Assembly: GCA_022605425.2 (NCBI GenBank)
Contig: CM061252.1
Span: forward strand, 558,001-622,000
Direction of reading: 5' to 3'
Origin: Hamiltosporidium tvaerminnensis
Lineage: Eukaryota; Microsporidia; Dubosqiidae
DNA: 64,000 nt
Part shown: positions 47,440-61,457 of the stretch, in pieces
Layout: each line of letters begins with the position of its first letter
How positions within the stretch are numbered: the stretch's first letter is position 1
Program-made: the position numbers and the translations under genes
Notes under the pieces: generated by a model
Told to the model about the DNA's origin: nothing
Database searches by the model: none
What the model saw: the letters and a program-made list of their open reading frames with translations, nothing else

Positions 47440-49554
47440 TGATTTACTTATCTTTTTCCAATTTCTGTATAGAATTATATATTTTTCTAAATAATTCAAG
47501 TAAAAGTCTAGATTTTTCTCAAAAACTACCCATATAATTTGCTATTTTAAAAGCAATTTAATATTAAAAATCAATTTCTTTTTTAGGTTGTATTTTGGTA
47601 AAATTATAATAAATTAGAAAAATACCTATAAAACTATTTAATTAATTAGTATTGTGAATTCCAAGCTTTTTTCTAATTATTTTCAGATGTTTTTTAAAAT
47701 GTATTCTTTCGATTTATAGAACAGGCTCTTTATGTCTGAAACTTTATCTATATTTCAAGTCTAAGCTTTGAGTATTGTATAAAAAGTTTTCTTTTTAGAA
47801 TATATGTAGTAAGTGTATGATTTTTTCGTGTCTTCAGCTCCTTGAATAACCCAGTAGATTCTTTTTACCAGCTTTCTTCAAAATTTGGTTTTAGCTTTCA
47901 ATCTTATCTTGGCCATAAAATATTCTTCCACTATTCTTTGTGTACTATTAGATGAATATTTGCTTAATTTTTACCGAAATTTTTAGGTTCAAAATTTACA
48001 TTTTTTTATATTTAGGGATAAAACATTGCAGTTTATCAGATATATAATGATATGAACACTTCAAAAATGAATGAGAATTTTTCATTAGCCCATAAATCCT
48101 ACTTGTTGGTTTTTCTGTTTTGAAAATAAAGGCTAATATTACGAAGTAATTTCGGCTTCTATAACACTAAAATTTTAATATTCTTCTATAAATTACATAC
48201 TTAATCATTTAATCCCAATCTTGTAAGTTTCTATTCTGGCTCCTAATCATATTTTAAAATACTCATTTTAAAAATCTTCTACACTAAGAAGACTTATGTC
48301 TTATTTAAGGCCAGAATGTATATTTATAAATTAAATTGATGTGGACACAAAACTTTACTTAATGAGTATGATGCAATTTTATGCGGGTGTGTTCTCTAGC
48401 GGCTATTCATTAAATCTTCTAGATTCTGATTGCATTTACTTGGTGTAAACATTTTTTCTATAATCTAAAGATAACTTCTGAATCTGAGATTTAAATAAGA
48501 GTTTTTTATCACATAGGTCGATTTTTTCCGTTTTAAGCCATTTTGAACGCGTAAAAATGTTTATAAACCCAAAATTGCATCATTATATAACTTCGAATGT
48601 AATTTATCAACTTCAATTATATATATAAATTCATCATTAATTTCAAGTTTGAAACTTTATTCGGAATATCACCTAATATAAAATATTAGACATAGATAAA
48701 GCATTTACTTGGTGCAGGGGGTGTTCTATTATCATTTTATACCCTAGTAGTTGCTAAGAAATTTTCTGTTTTTCTTCCATTCTTAAACACTATCGTATAT
48801 TTACCATGAAATACATCTGTTTATCAGCTAAACATTAAAAAAGTTTTCTATGTCTGAGTCTATGGAGTCAAATAAACAATACGTTCGGTACCTTTGTCTC
48901 CTAATTCTTCATGATATGGCATACTTGCAATAGTATAACCGCAAAATAACTGTTTAAAGTCAAAATAATTACACGAGATAGTTGATTTGGGAAATTAAAC
49001 GTCTATTCATTATGTGAATATATTTTTTAAAATAACATTCGAACTACTTAGCTCTGGATTCTTTACCTTACTTCATTTTCGTATCATAAATAGTTGGAGT
49101 GTTTGAGTATTTTTCCATCGTATAATATTAAGTATTTTTATAGATGTTTTGGTTTTTTAAGATTGGCTGTGCCTTTATAACTCTCATTTTTTGTTGCTGT
49201 TTTTTTCTCTTTTGTTTTAAACCTATTCTTAAAGAGTTATTATTGCATGTGTTTTAATCTTTTGATGCAGCATCAACGCTATAAGCTTGCAACAGTATAA
49301 AAAAAGTGAGATATAATTCACGAGAACCTTTATTAGAATGTATAGACTTGTTTGTGTATTTACTATTGTGTTTGGTTTTATTTAATCAATATACAACACA
49401 CAGACTCTAGCAGAAATAATATCTCTTGGCAAAAACTTCTTAAAAAGTCCTTGCTTGTAATCTTGCATTTATATTCTATATAAATTTCATTTCTAGTATT
49501 CCGGCATCAAATATTTCAGTTTATACCGAACAAAGATTGTTAAAAATAAATATT

Positions 49555-49800
49555 TTATACTAAAGATGTCAAAATAATAGCACATTTTGTAAAATCCATG
49601 TTGTCTTGATTTTTTATTTGTACACTAGAAAGTGAATATTCATATGAGCCTAATTCCTCGGCTACATACATATATCTTGGAGCTTCTAAGATGTTATCGG
49701 CTTTCGCTTTTATGTTGAACGATTCTTTTATACTTTTCTTTGTTATCTTATAGAGGTTTGACATATGGAATATCAACTTGTCGTCCGAGACTTTAAGTAG
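49555..49800 (-). pseudogene. Unidentified coding relic, unit 3
   Basis: Same frame and length as in unit 2 (stop at 49,555). No family assigned. Confidence 0.3.
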
Positions 49801-50724
49801 CTAATCTTTCGGTATCAAATATGTTGGAACTTCTAAAATATTTCATTACTTATTCTTTTAAAAATATAATTTTGTAATATCAGAGATGATTGCTAGGAGT
49901 TGAAAAGGTTTCTAGATTAAAAAAATTATAATCACAACTATTTCTGCCGCTTAAAACAAAGAGAAGACTAGTTTAATATTAAAAAACTTAGAAACTAAGG
50001 CAACATCGCTACAGGCGGTAGGCGTTATAGAAAAGACTAAATAATCGTTATAGGTGACGATTTATTATTTTTGTTAGACATCCGAATTAAGAACCTTTTA
50101 TTTTAACACGAATATCCATATCCTACTCAAACTCATACATACGAAAGACTAAAATTTAATAGTTTCTGAATGGCTTAAATAAACGGTTGTATCTTCATTA
50201 TTAGTCTTTTTATTTGTTAGTCTTTTTTATTCCGTTTAAATCCTAGTACTTATTCTTAAACGAAAATACAAAAAATTTATTAGCAAATCAAAATTTTTAA
50301 TAAAGTATAGTATTGTGCGCCGGTGACTATGTATTTCAGCAGTAATAGATTTTCTGATGTCTGGTTTTTTAAGTTGATTGTGCGAAATGCTTACTTAGTG
50401 ATTAAATTTTCTTGTATTCCTTGGTAGCATATTTATTTTAATCACATTTTTTCGCTATTAATAGTAATAGAAAGCTCGTGTGATGTCCGTATGTGCGGTA
50501 ACAAACCTAGATGTGCAAGAGTGGTCTGTTAGCGCCTATTTCATAAATTTAAAATCGGAAAAAAAAATTATTTATTTGGTAAAAATTTTTTGAGTTAGGA
50601 GAGCGACTTGGTAAATATTCTTCTTTATTATTTGATTAATTTCATAAAATCGATGATTTCTAGGTTCAGTACTTATTCTTGTCTATTAAAAAAGATTGCA
50701 CATTAAAAATCAGCGTTTAATTCT

Positions 50725-51262
50725 CCCCCTTGATTCTGTTCACTGCATTTTCCAAATTCATTGCGTTACACTTTAGAATCGCTTCTTGTTTTAGACTACA
50801 GGCAAGGTTTCATTATAAGAACCATATAGCCTTGTCTAATTTATTCAGTGGTTCTTTAAGATCTTGTTTGAACCTAAAACAAAACATATTCAAAGCCTTC
50901 ATTCTGATCTATCGTTACAAAAGCGAGCTTGAACAGCGTTCCATATATATTTCTTGTTGTGAATATCCAAATACAGTTTACTTTATGCAAGATCGGCTTA
51001 TATGCGAGTTTTAAGTTGAAAGAAACCATATGTAAGGTAAAATTAGATTGTAATACCAGAAAAACGTGCACTATTGCTTTTATATTTTGTTATATCTTAG
51101 GGTTTTTTCGTATTTGAGAGAAAAATTGGGGTACTGGACAATAAATATTTTTTCATGTTTTTGTAAAAGCTTTGCCTTCAATCTCGCATCATCAGCGTCA
51201 TTCATAGCTTTTGTTCTAATTAGATCTTTCTTGCTCTTTCAATTTAGTTCCTTTTCCTCGGA
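50725..51262 (-). pseudogene. Possible MULE-like transposase relic, unit 3
   Basis: Counterpart of the unit 1 and 2 relic. A 6-nt deletion near 51,137 removes one GGTACT copy. Tentative. Confidence 0.2.
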
Positions 51263-53621
51263 GATATATAATGGTCTTTTCTTTAAAAATATATGTTAAA
51301 AATACACGTAAGCCTAAAATTCTGTGAAAAAAAATATCTAAAAAATATATAATTGTATAATTTGTCAAGTCAAAATGTAAGCTTCGAAAGACTTTAGATG
51401 TCTTGGCAATTCAACGATCATAATTCAGGGTTTCGGTGTTGAAAGCTGAAAATATTTATTTGTATCAAAAATATGTTTTTTGTAAATTTTAGTTCTTTGA
51501 TCTAGATTCAGATGAATATTAATCGGCGTTAAATACTAAATGTAAAACCATGAAATTCTAAGAAGCTTAGATGAAAAATCTGAAAAAAATATGCCGAATC
51601 ATCGCTCAGAATCCGCCAGGATGCTTTAATTCGGAAAACAGACCAAAAATAGATTTAAAAAGACAATCTGTTAAAAAAAATATTTGATCAAAAATGTAAC
51701 AAATACTAAATTAAATATTGCATTTTGAGTAAATTGAATTCGCCCAAACTCAATAGAAATTAAACAAAAAAAGAACTATAAGTTTAATTTTTTATTTCAA
51801 TAACTTATTCTTTATGCCTAAAATTTCGAGATAAAATTTTGCAACTATAAACTGTAAGTAATTTTACATTCTAGATTTAAGTGGATTAAAAACCCATGAG
51901 AAAAATAGAAGATTTGTTAATAGTTTCTCAAGTTTCATTTTGGCAGACGCCATATTTGAGTTACATCAACAGATTTTTTTTTCGGACGTCAATAATAAAA
52001 TTTTTAAAATAAATGCAAAATCATGATCATATATTAGTAGAATATGAATGTATATATTCAATACTAGAATAGATCCAGGTATTCATCCCGAATAAAATAA
52101 TAACAAAAAATTTTTCAATTTATAGAGTGTGATTATTTTGAATTTTTTTAACATCCTTAAACAAATCTAATAGAGGGCTGTAATTGGGTTTCTTGTTATG
52201 ATCAACGACTTTTGTATTGAAGTTCATGAGCAAATACGCATTTAAATATAACTTTATAAAATTCAGGCATAAATTTGCACTTAATTAGCAATAAATTCCG
52301 TGTAAGACTTAAATTTTGTAACATAATATGGATTTAGGTTTATTTTAAAGATTATGTGAATAGATAAGCCAAAAGCCACTGATTATGTTTTTCAAAGAAT
52401 AAACTTGTTCTCAGACCCTAATTTGTTTAGCATCGGAGATTTCTATAATAATATCTGTATTCTTAATAAATTACTTGGAATTATTCCACCGGGTTTATGA
52501 TTTGAAACGATAAAAAGAAAATAACTATAGCTGATAAAACTAAAATTGAATATTTGTGAACTCATTTCCCGTACTGAATTATTTATATTGAAAATATATT
52601 ATTTCTCAAAAAAACATTTCAAATTTTTGTGTTTAACTTTGAACATTTATATCCTATAGAAATTTATCACTATAAAATATATTTTATTTATTCACGTTGG
52701 ATTGATTATGATGTGTTTTAAAACTTTAATCTGAATTATAAGAAGGAATTTATGAGGGATCTATAAAGTATTCTTTTATGTGTATGTCCCCTTAAAAAGT
52801 AAGTAATCACCTATAATTCTATTTCTAATAACTATATCCCGAAAAATTTTCAACTTTCTCTGGTTTCTGATTCTTACAAATAAAAGAATTTTTTGCGGTA
52901 TACCGAGATTTACTTAGTGTATCCACTGTCTAGAATTAAAATTTCCAGAATGATCATCTTAAACGATAATATATATTATTTTTCATATATGAAGATTTCC
53001 TATATGCGCTTGCTTGAATTATTCATAGAAGTTTGTTTCTTACGATTTTGTAAGAAACAACTATAAGCGGTATAATTTATATATACTTCTTAAACTCTCA
53101 ATTCGCCTTAATTTTGCCACACGAAAGTATAGTTCGTAGGAAAAAAATGTTTCATATCTATCCTCATTTTATATCAAAGTAGAAAAAATAAGAATTTGGT
53201 AGATTTTTAATAGCCATTTGCTTACGATTATTTAATGGTGTATTGAACTTAAATCGTTTTTTTAACTCTAAAAGTTTATTAATTTAATAGATATATAAAT
53301 AGCTTGAAGATATCCTAATCTAATATTTTAGATAGCGAATCCAAATATAAAATAATTTTAACTTAGGTATTAAGTAAAGATTGATTTTTGCAGTTTAAAT
53401 AGTGTATTTGGGTTTTTAGATCTATTTTTCCAAACTTTTTAATGTATCATTTTGTATATATTTTAATATACTTATACAAAATTTCTCAGTTAAGTATAAT
53501 TTATAGAAGTATATATAGAAAAGCAAGTAAATTTATAAAGAATTTTCTAGCGAGAAAAGCACAGAATAAATCAAAAAATATTGCGTATAATAAAATATAT
53601 AATAAAGAGATAAAATAACAG

Positions 53622-55265
53622 CTATGCTTTAATTATTTCAACATCAATGGCCGGTACGTTGGTAATTTTAAAACAATTAGTGATGCTTTTTATTTTATAT
53701 AAAATACATCTTAAAAAAAATTCACGGCATTTTTCGATTTCTTGATCACTCACTAAAAACATTTCTTGATTTTTCTTTAGTTCTTTGATAAATGAATAAT
53801 ATATTTCCTTGAAAGATTCTAGCGAAATTTCAAAAACAGAAATATATAATTTGGAGTTAAAGTTGTTTCTATTTACATATACCTTGTATATTTCATGCAA
53901 GAAATCTGTCCAAATACTTTTATTAAAAGAAGAATGATCGATAAGTTCTTTGGTTTGATCAGATATGCATACATGCTCTTTACTAGCGATTTCACTAAGG
54001 CTTTTTGGCACTGAAGAACCAATCAACCGATCGGCGTAGTTCAATAAAAACTCAGGGAAGAAAAAACTTAAATCGATATAAGAAAATTGAAATATTCGTA
54101 GGTTTGCATTAATTCCACCATATTCTATAAAATCACTTATAGTTTTATTGCAAAAACCATATCCGAAATAAATAGCACTTTCCGAAAACATAAAGGCTGG
54201 TCGAAATATTTTAAGTTCATCTGTAAGAATTCCAGTAAAAAGGAACCTCGGGTTTGACTTTCCTAGTTTTAAATTGAGGCTGATTTCGGCGGTTCTTGTA
54301 CAAAAAACTAAACAATCTTTGATGTATTGAGATGCTAGATCCTCGGACGAAAAAGGAACAAAAATATTATTAATGTCCGCATCGTATTCGATTCGTACTC
54401 GCTGGCTTTTTAATCTTCTATATATCAAATTTTTTTCTTTTTCAATAGCGATACAATCCTCATTTGTTTTTCTAAAAAAATTAAGGTATATGTCTTTCTT
54501 AGATTTTACATATAAAAACTGAAAAAATTTAGATATCAAAATTACGCCACAGTCATATAAAAAAAACCGAGACTTAATAGCATCAAGTAAATCCGAAATA
54601 TTTGCTTCTTTTGTACTATCACCACATGCTTGAATCAGCTCTTCTTCATATTTTTTTTTAAATTCAGAAGTTAACTTATTATTCTCTTGATCTAAAACCA
54701 GAAATGCATTCGCAAATAGATCTGCATTGCTTTTATTTTCTTCCAAAACTCGTAAAAATTTATTGTGCAAAAACGATTTTAACTGTTCAATTACTAGCGA
54801 GCCAAACCTAGATAATACAGTATTTACATAAACTTCCCTTTTTATGTTTTCTTTCATTAAATTCTCTTTGACTTGTTTTTGGATTTCCTCAATGATTTGA
54901 TCCGTAATGAGAAAGTCAATCGTATCAAAAATAGACTCTTTGATACATCTAAATCCAGGTTCGAAAATGTAATAGAAATCAAAAAAATCTTCCATTGAAT
55001 TCGTAGTTATAAAACAGAATCTTTTATCTGGCAATCTCGTAGAAGGATTTATAGAGTCGCGCAAACAATCTTGCATCCACGCTTTACGAACAGATTCATT
55101 CAGATCTTCTTGCCAATCTTTCCTGAGTTCTGCGCCTTTCTTCATCGCTCCGTATATCATCCCACAAATCATATACTGTGAACAAAAGCCATTATTCATA
55201 TCCGAAATGCATTTTGTGAGCAGCCCAATCAACTTTATAGTTCCTACAAAAAAGCTTTCCTTCAT
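53622..55265 (-). CDS. Unknown 547-residue protein, full-length, unit 3
   Basis: Intact reading frame. Residues 26-173 match unit 1 (except Gln30), while residues 185-332 carry private replacements (A185, S217, A221, L261, D309, L310, D317, L332) where units 1 and 2 agree. This gives the three copies a mosaic pattern with a switch near residue 180. Downstream (53,330-53,600) the DNA is also unit 3-specific. TATAAAT is at 55,288-55,294. Function unknown. Confidence 0.8.
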   Translation of the reverse strand: MKESFFVGTIKLIGLLTKCISDMNNGFCSQYMICGMIYGAMKKGAELRKDWQEDLNESVRKAWMQDCLRDSINPSTRLPDKRFCFITTNSMEDFFDFYYIFEPGFRCIKESIFDTIDFLITDQIIEEIQKQVKENLMKENIKREVYVNTVLSRFGSLVIEQLKSFLHNKFLRVLEENKSNADLFANAFLVLDQENNKLTSEFKKKYEEELIQACGDSTKEANISDLLDAIKSRFFLYDCGVILISKFFQFLYVKSKKDIYLNFFRKTNEDCIAIEKEKNLIYRRLKSQRVRIEYDADINNIFVPFSSEDLASQYIKDCLVFCTRTAEISLNLKLGKSNPRFLFTGILTDELKIFRPAFMFSESAIYFGYGFCNKTISDFIEYGGINANLRIFQFSYIDLSFFFPEFLLNYADRLIGSSVPKSLSEIASKEHVCISDQTKELIDHSSFNKSIWTDFLHEIYKVYVNRNNFNSKLYISVFEISLESFKEIYYSFIKELKKNQEMFLVSDQEIEKCREFFLRCILYKIKSITNCFKITNVPAIDVEIIKA

Positions 55266-56537
55266 TATGAATATTTTTCGAAATAATATTTATATATTTT
55301 CTAATCAATTTAATATCTTTTTATCTGTGTCAATTTACTTCAATTGAATATTTTTATCATTCTAGTATACATGATATAAATATATTATCGTTTATGATTT
55401 TTAATTTAAACCAACTTAAAATGGTTTCGCTTTAATATTAATTTACTGTTTAATTAATTTAATTTGATTATTTAATTTAAAATGGTCAATTGGCTATGGA
55501 ATATTCTATTATATACAAATCAAAACGAATTTTTCCCAATATTTAATGGTTTCAAAATTTGGAATTTCAAATCCACGGAGCACCAATTCCATGATAGCAG
55601 TAACTCAAATTCAATGCATTCTATTATCTCGAATTTCTGTCCTTATAATATTAATAAAATACGGAATATTAGCTAAAACGAAACAAGAAAAAGAGAAATA
55701 TATTCTTATTTGTACGATTGAAAATTTTAAACTTTATAATGATGCGAGCAACTATTGGAGAAACTTATTGAAGAAAATAAAATTTACATTCTGAGAATCA
55801 CATCTTCTCTTTTATAAATCGTAATTTTCATATATTCTATGTAAAAAACGAAGTAAAGAGACTAAGAATATATATATCTTATTATTCTGATATATTATCA
55901 AGAATCTATCGTGTATTACTTATTTTCTTTAATCTTTAAATACAAAATTTACCAAGTTTTTTAAACACAGTACAGTAACTCATGTTCATAAAAATATTAT
56001 TTAATAATGTTTTTTATCCGATTTTCCTTTTTATGTGATACTATAAAATCTACATGCTATCTATATGAATGACCCATTAAAATGAATCCAATCCTCTTCC
56101 ATAATACCTTGGTTTTGCCAAATGATAATCTCATAAAGATAAATAGAATGATCAAAAAATATAAAGCAAGTCTCTGTAAATTTTTACTTTTTTTAAATTC
56201 TTAATTCATCATGGTTTAATTTTCTAAAAAAACTTAAAGTTATCCTTTGTACCAAATGTATTAATAATAAATTGTAAAAACGTTCAAGTTGAAATGAAAA
56301 ATTCAAGATTATAACTGAGTATTTTTTTAATACCATTGAAATGTTTTACATCTGCTAAAACAAAGTAGTGTATTTTCAACATTACCATGAAATAAACCAA
56401 ACTATTTTAAATACAAAAAGAAAAATAAAGAATTTAAAAGAACTCAAAAATATATTCAATATTTTAGCTACAAATCATCAATGTATATTGGAAATAAATA
56501 AAATATTTATAAGATCACGAAAAAAAAATACGAATAA

Positions 56538-56812
56538 AACAAGGCGAATAGCGTGTTCGTGAAAATATATTCGTTCGTTCATCTTTGAGACTACAGCTCT
56601 GCATATTCCTTGGTATTCCTCGTTAATTCCGCCACTGGTCTCTTTTTAGTGGTGTTCGTTCGTTTTTTTGGGTTTCATAACAAGGTTAATTTAAAGATGG
56701 GGTGTTAGCTCTACGCCCCCCTGAAGAACCAATCCTTTTTAGTCGCCTGTTAAAACAAGCAGAGAATACTCCAAGCCAATTCTGCTCCTGGAATAGTGGA
56801 GAATAGGGAAAA
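56538..56812 (-). other. GC-richer island, unit 3
   Basis: Counterpart of the unit 1 island. Here the hairpin stem is weakened by one change (GTTT instead of GTTG). Confidence 0.4.
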
Positions 56813-57230
56813 TATATACTTCTATAAATTGCACTCATATAAGAAGACCAAAAAATAACCAGAAAATATTAAAAAAAGACTTTTATTTATTTATTGATGT
56901 GGCTAAAGTGATCGAAATAATACTTTACCTCAAAATATAGAAGAACGGCTAATATTAAGGTAAATTTATGTGGAAGCAAAAACAATTACGCAGCAGGTTA
57001 AAAACAGCGGTATAATCGGAATAAATAAAATAGAAATAGTCTATTGATTATACATTCTTTCATTCTTGCTATCTAAAGATTGTATCCGTTTCTAATATCA
57101 AAGTTTTTTTAAATTCAAATCTATATATGAATTTAAAGCAGTAAAAGCATGTCTATAGAAATAATAAAATATTTTATATACAATTAATTAGAGTATTAAT
57201 AATAAAAAATAATATTTTTAGTAATGATTT

Positions 57231-57497
57231 TTATTCTGATTTATTTATTGCTTTTATGACTTCGTTTTCGAGAAAAACATTTCTTGTGCTGTATAACCCA
57301 TTAAGGAAATGATTAATATCGTTATTTAATGATTTCTCTTCCTCGTAATCAACATTAGATTCGGGTATAGATCTACCGAATCTTATATTGCTATTGGTTT
57401 TTATTTCGGGTACTTTAATTATAGTTTCTGATAAACAATCATCCGATAAGGTAGAGTTTCTACATATAATAAATAGATTTAATTTTGAAAGTTTCAT
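57231..57497 (-). CDS. Unknown 88-residue protein, unit 3
   Basis: Identical protein to units 1 and 2; TATAAATA at 57,521-57,528. Confidence 0.5.
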   Translation of the reverse strand: MKLSKLNLFIICRNSTLSDDCLSETIIKVPEIKTNSNIRFGRSIPESNVDYEEEKSLNNDINHFLNGLYSTRNVFLENEVIKAINKSE

Positions 57498-58849
57498 GTT
57501 TATCTTTTGATTTTCGGACGTATTTATACTTTTAAAATCCTAATTTTAATTTATTTACAATAATTACATTTAATTTAAATAAAATATTTTTTATAAAAAA
57601 ATTTAAGTATAACATTTTGTATGTAAATCAAATTATTTAGGAAATTTAGATAGAAATTTAATTCAACTTTCTTTTTGTTCTGTTAATTCTTCAAACTCCG
57701 TAGAATGAATTAAAAATGTTATAAATAAATTTATGCTATCATTAGCAAGAAGTCAGAAACATCATCACATGAAATTTAGATTAAATATCGAAATTTAGTG
57801 ATATTTTTATGATTTTATTAAAGTATAAATATTCATCTTTTATCTAAAGTAAATTTTCATTTAAAAAAGATATCTTAGAGGTATTAATGTATTTCAAAGC
57901 TGTATTCCTCGTCTGTCTTTGCCTATGATAACATTTGTGGATTATATTGCAGTTTATCTACTAGCTGGCATTTTAGAACTGAATTTTGCAATTTTTTATA
58001 CCTTTTTTTACAGTATTTTAAATCTATAAGTTAACTTCGCTGTCTTATTTATGAAGTTTACTTTATATTCAAAAGTTTTTTTTTGCAATTCCTTCCAATA
58101 CGTTTTTAAATACAACCTATATCCGAATGATTTTGTTTTTTTTAAAATGCACGGTATTTTTTATCTTGTTTGAAAAATTAAAATAAAATTCTGCAATAAA
58201 CTTGCCAGTGTGTAACATAGTATAATTTAAGCAGTTCTATCAGGATTTTTTTATAAATTCTTTATACTACTCTCGTATAGTTGAAACCGAGCTATATATT
58301 TTAAATTATATAATGTGTGAAGAATAATATCGCAGCAGTATTCAATTTATTTTTATTTCAGTTTTATTTAAATTCATTTCCAATTATGTTTTAGAAAACA
58401 CAGAAGAAACCAAAACCTATATCATTCAGCCATATTCATAGCAATCATATCCACAATATGATTAAACTCATAATAAAATCAAAATTCTTTATATGATATA
58501 AATTATGCGATATGAAAAAATGCGGAAAAAAATTTAATTCGATGATTTATGATGTAACTTGAATCGAATAATTTCATGATGATTTGATAAATTTTAAACG
58601 TATGTTTCGAAATTCTTAAATTATATTCGACACCCTTCCCAATCGAATAAATATGTTTATTAAATAGACATAACAAAAAACGAGTTAAATTATATTTTTT
58701 TTTAAATTGGCTATAAAATGGAACACGTTTCCATCATAAAATATTACAAGTTCGTTTTATAACCTCAAATAAAAACAAATTTTAATTTGAAAACTAATAA
58801 GTTTCTAAAACAGTGGCAAGTGCTATATTTTTTTCATTGAATTAAAGCA

Positions 58850-59495
58850 GTTCAGGGTTAACATAAATAACTGCTGCCCCAACGCATAATAAGTACCCCC
58901 TGCGATACCTAAGTCCCAAAGCTTTTTATCTACCAGGAATGTAGAACCTAAATAATAGACGAGCCAGTTACCCGGTGTTCCTTAATTTCCGTTACAGGGA
59001 GTGTTATCGCAGGTAGAAACCATCCCGTGGCGCCCCGAGACAAAGCAGCATTTCCACATATTCTACACTTTCTGAACTAATGCACTCTTAGCCAAGATTT
59101 ATCTGGGCGACTTGTAAGGTTCATCTAGACAATGCAATGCCATACTAACAGCTGTAACCTGCAACTTAGCTCTCCCGGCTTTAAATGGTTTTTTATATCT
59201 CTCATGCGCTAAGTCTTTTAAACTGAGTGAAAAAAATGGATTTCTTTGCTTTTACAAGGAGATTACCTACAGGTTAGATGCATTCTCCGATCAAGTTACA
59301 TAAAACACTACAAAATAGGTATATAGAAAAAGTTTCGCCATTCTGTAGGCCAATTCTTCTCATATGAAATCTCTTCTAATAACTGAAATATTAGTGAGTT
59401 TCACTTTCAAAAAATCCAGACAACGATCTTCACACCAATTTCACATACTCACTACCAAGCAGAAGTTTTTAGTGTGGTTATTCACCCACCCTCCA
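58850..59495 (-). repeat. Dispersed non-coding element, copy C, unit 3 (divergent)
   Basis: The same element, but its part at about 59,050-59,460 differs strongly from the unit 1 and 2 copies while flanks are near-identical. It resembles copy A at several sites where the other C copies differ (for example GACTTAGCGC and GCCGGGAGAGCTAAGT on the minus strand). Its palindrome right arm is altered. Confidence 0.7.
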
Positions 59496-60356
59496 TCCTT
59501 AAAATATGATAAATACTAATTTCGGCAAACTAATAATGTTTTTTTATAGATTAATAATTGAAAAATTCTCATGAGATAACTCGGTATGGTATTATAACCA
59601 AATAAGACGAATTTAACCTTAAAATCTTTTCTATATTAGAACGGTAATATGCAACTGCAATCATACTAAAACACAGTTGAATCTGGTATTTTTAATTTAG
59701 AAAAGTTAATAGAACAAATTAAATAACTATGAAAGTTAGAAAAAAATAAACATAGATTTAAACATCAGATAGGACAGTATGCATAGCCTTGTTCCTCAGT
59801 ACAATATAATTATTTAAAACGAAAAAATTAAATAAAAAACAAAATATGGAAGTCGAATTTCGAATAAATGGCTTAACAACTTTCCCGACTGACATTGTAA
59901 AAAATATGTCAAGTTGAAAAAATTTTAGAACGAAATCGAAGAGTTTAGTATGAAAGACCTAAAAATATTTTATAGTATAATTTATGAAAAAAAATACTCA
60001 GAAACTCGCTTCTTTGTACATCGAATTTTGCTAGATGTACTCATCGCGGATTTTTTTTAGAATGGCCCTCGTTTTGCTATCAATTCTACACATGGTATCA
60101 TTTTTTTGGTTTTTCAACACACGTTAAATGCATCAAAGAGTACGAACCAGTTTTATTTACTTTTTGCGTGTTAATAGTTTTTATCTAAACCTAACAATAG
60201 CCAATGAACAAGCTATTAAATCTATCTTCTAACAATAAAACTAAACATAAAGAAGATATTCATATTGTTTATGAGCAACCAAAAAGTTTAGCTACGATGA
60301 AAGATGGCATAAATATGTAAAGGTTCTTTATTACCCAGCCTGAATGGGTCTGCCGT

Positions 60357-61457
60357 TTTCTCAATTTATGAGGAAGAAAAGTCAAGGTTAATATCTACTG
60401 CGACCGCAAAAAAGATGTGAGCTAAGTCTATAGGGGTTGTAATATGTCATTAAAAAAACCTTTTTAGCGATGAGTTAATTTTCGTCGAAAAAAATGCATT
60501 CTAAATAAAAAAATCATATACTTACTAAAGCGAAGCCTGAATTAGTCTTTTAATTTCGAATGCGAAATAAAATCTTTTAGCAACTTTTGTAAATTTTACG
60601 CTGAGCAAAATTTTTTTGGAAACGTTTCAGAATATTCATATACTGAACACGGGAGGTTCTTTTCGAATAAGCTGCTTACATCGACGAGCTTGTAACATAT
60701 AAAGACGTTAAGAACAACACTTGCTTGTTTATTTTGTTGAACTAATATTATTCTCTGCAAATGCTGTATTGAACCATGACAATGATGTCCAAAAAAGACA
60801 ATTCTTAGCGCATTTATGTTTAGAAAATTTTGAGACTGTGGCTTCAGTATACTTAACAACTGCGTTTTTTTTAGTATTTTTGAACCTTCAATCCTTTTAT
60901 TGGATAGCTTTTTCGCTACGAAGCCCAAAATTCTAGGGCCTCGAAGAGCAAAAACAAACTTTTGCTAACAAGATTAGATTCCAAAGCAACTCAATCTTTA
61001 ATATTTGATGCCCGCGCTATATGTTTTGTTCAATTTATATTCCAGAAAGAGGCTCGAACTTAAACACTTTGGTCTATTAGCAATTCTAGAAGTTTTGCTA
61101 AAAATCATCATGTATCAGATGGGTTTTGTCTTATTCCATCCGACGCTAATTCGCAGAGTCACTCATATGTATAAAGTATTTTGAGGCGAAGAAGGCATGT
61201 TTTTAGCTAATCTCAAAAAAAACATTTCGTAATTTGTATTTAGAATATAAAAAACATATTATTAAAGTTTTCGGCTTAAAATTCATTATAGTGACCAGTG
61301 GGAATAACATTAAGGCCATTATGAAACATATAAAGACAGAGACGGTAGAAGTAATCAAGAAAATCAGTAACTTTACGTTTTTAACACCAAGGGGGAACAA
61401 TCAGTAGATTTATCCAGTTTGCATAAAAAGTATGTCTTAAATATGAACCGTAAAACC
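60357..61457 (+). pseudogene. Ty3/gypsy-like pol relic, unit 3
   Basis: Same relic and same disabling changes as in units 1 and 2, plus scattered substitutions. The RNase H frame is 60,721-60,936. Confidence 0.6.
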
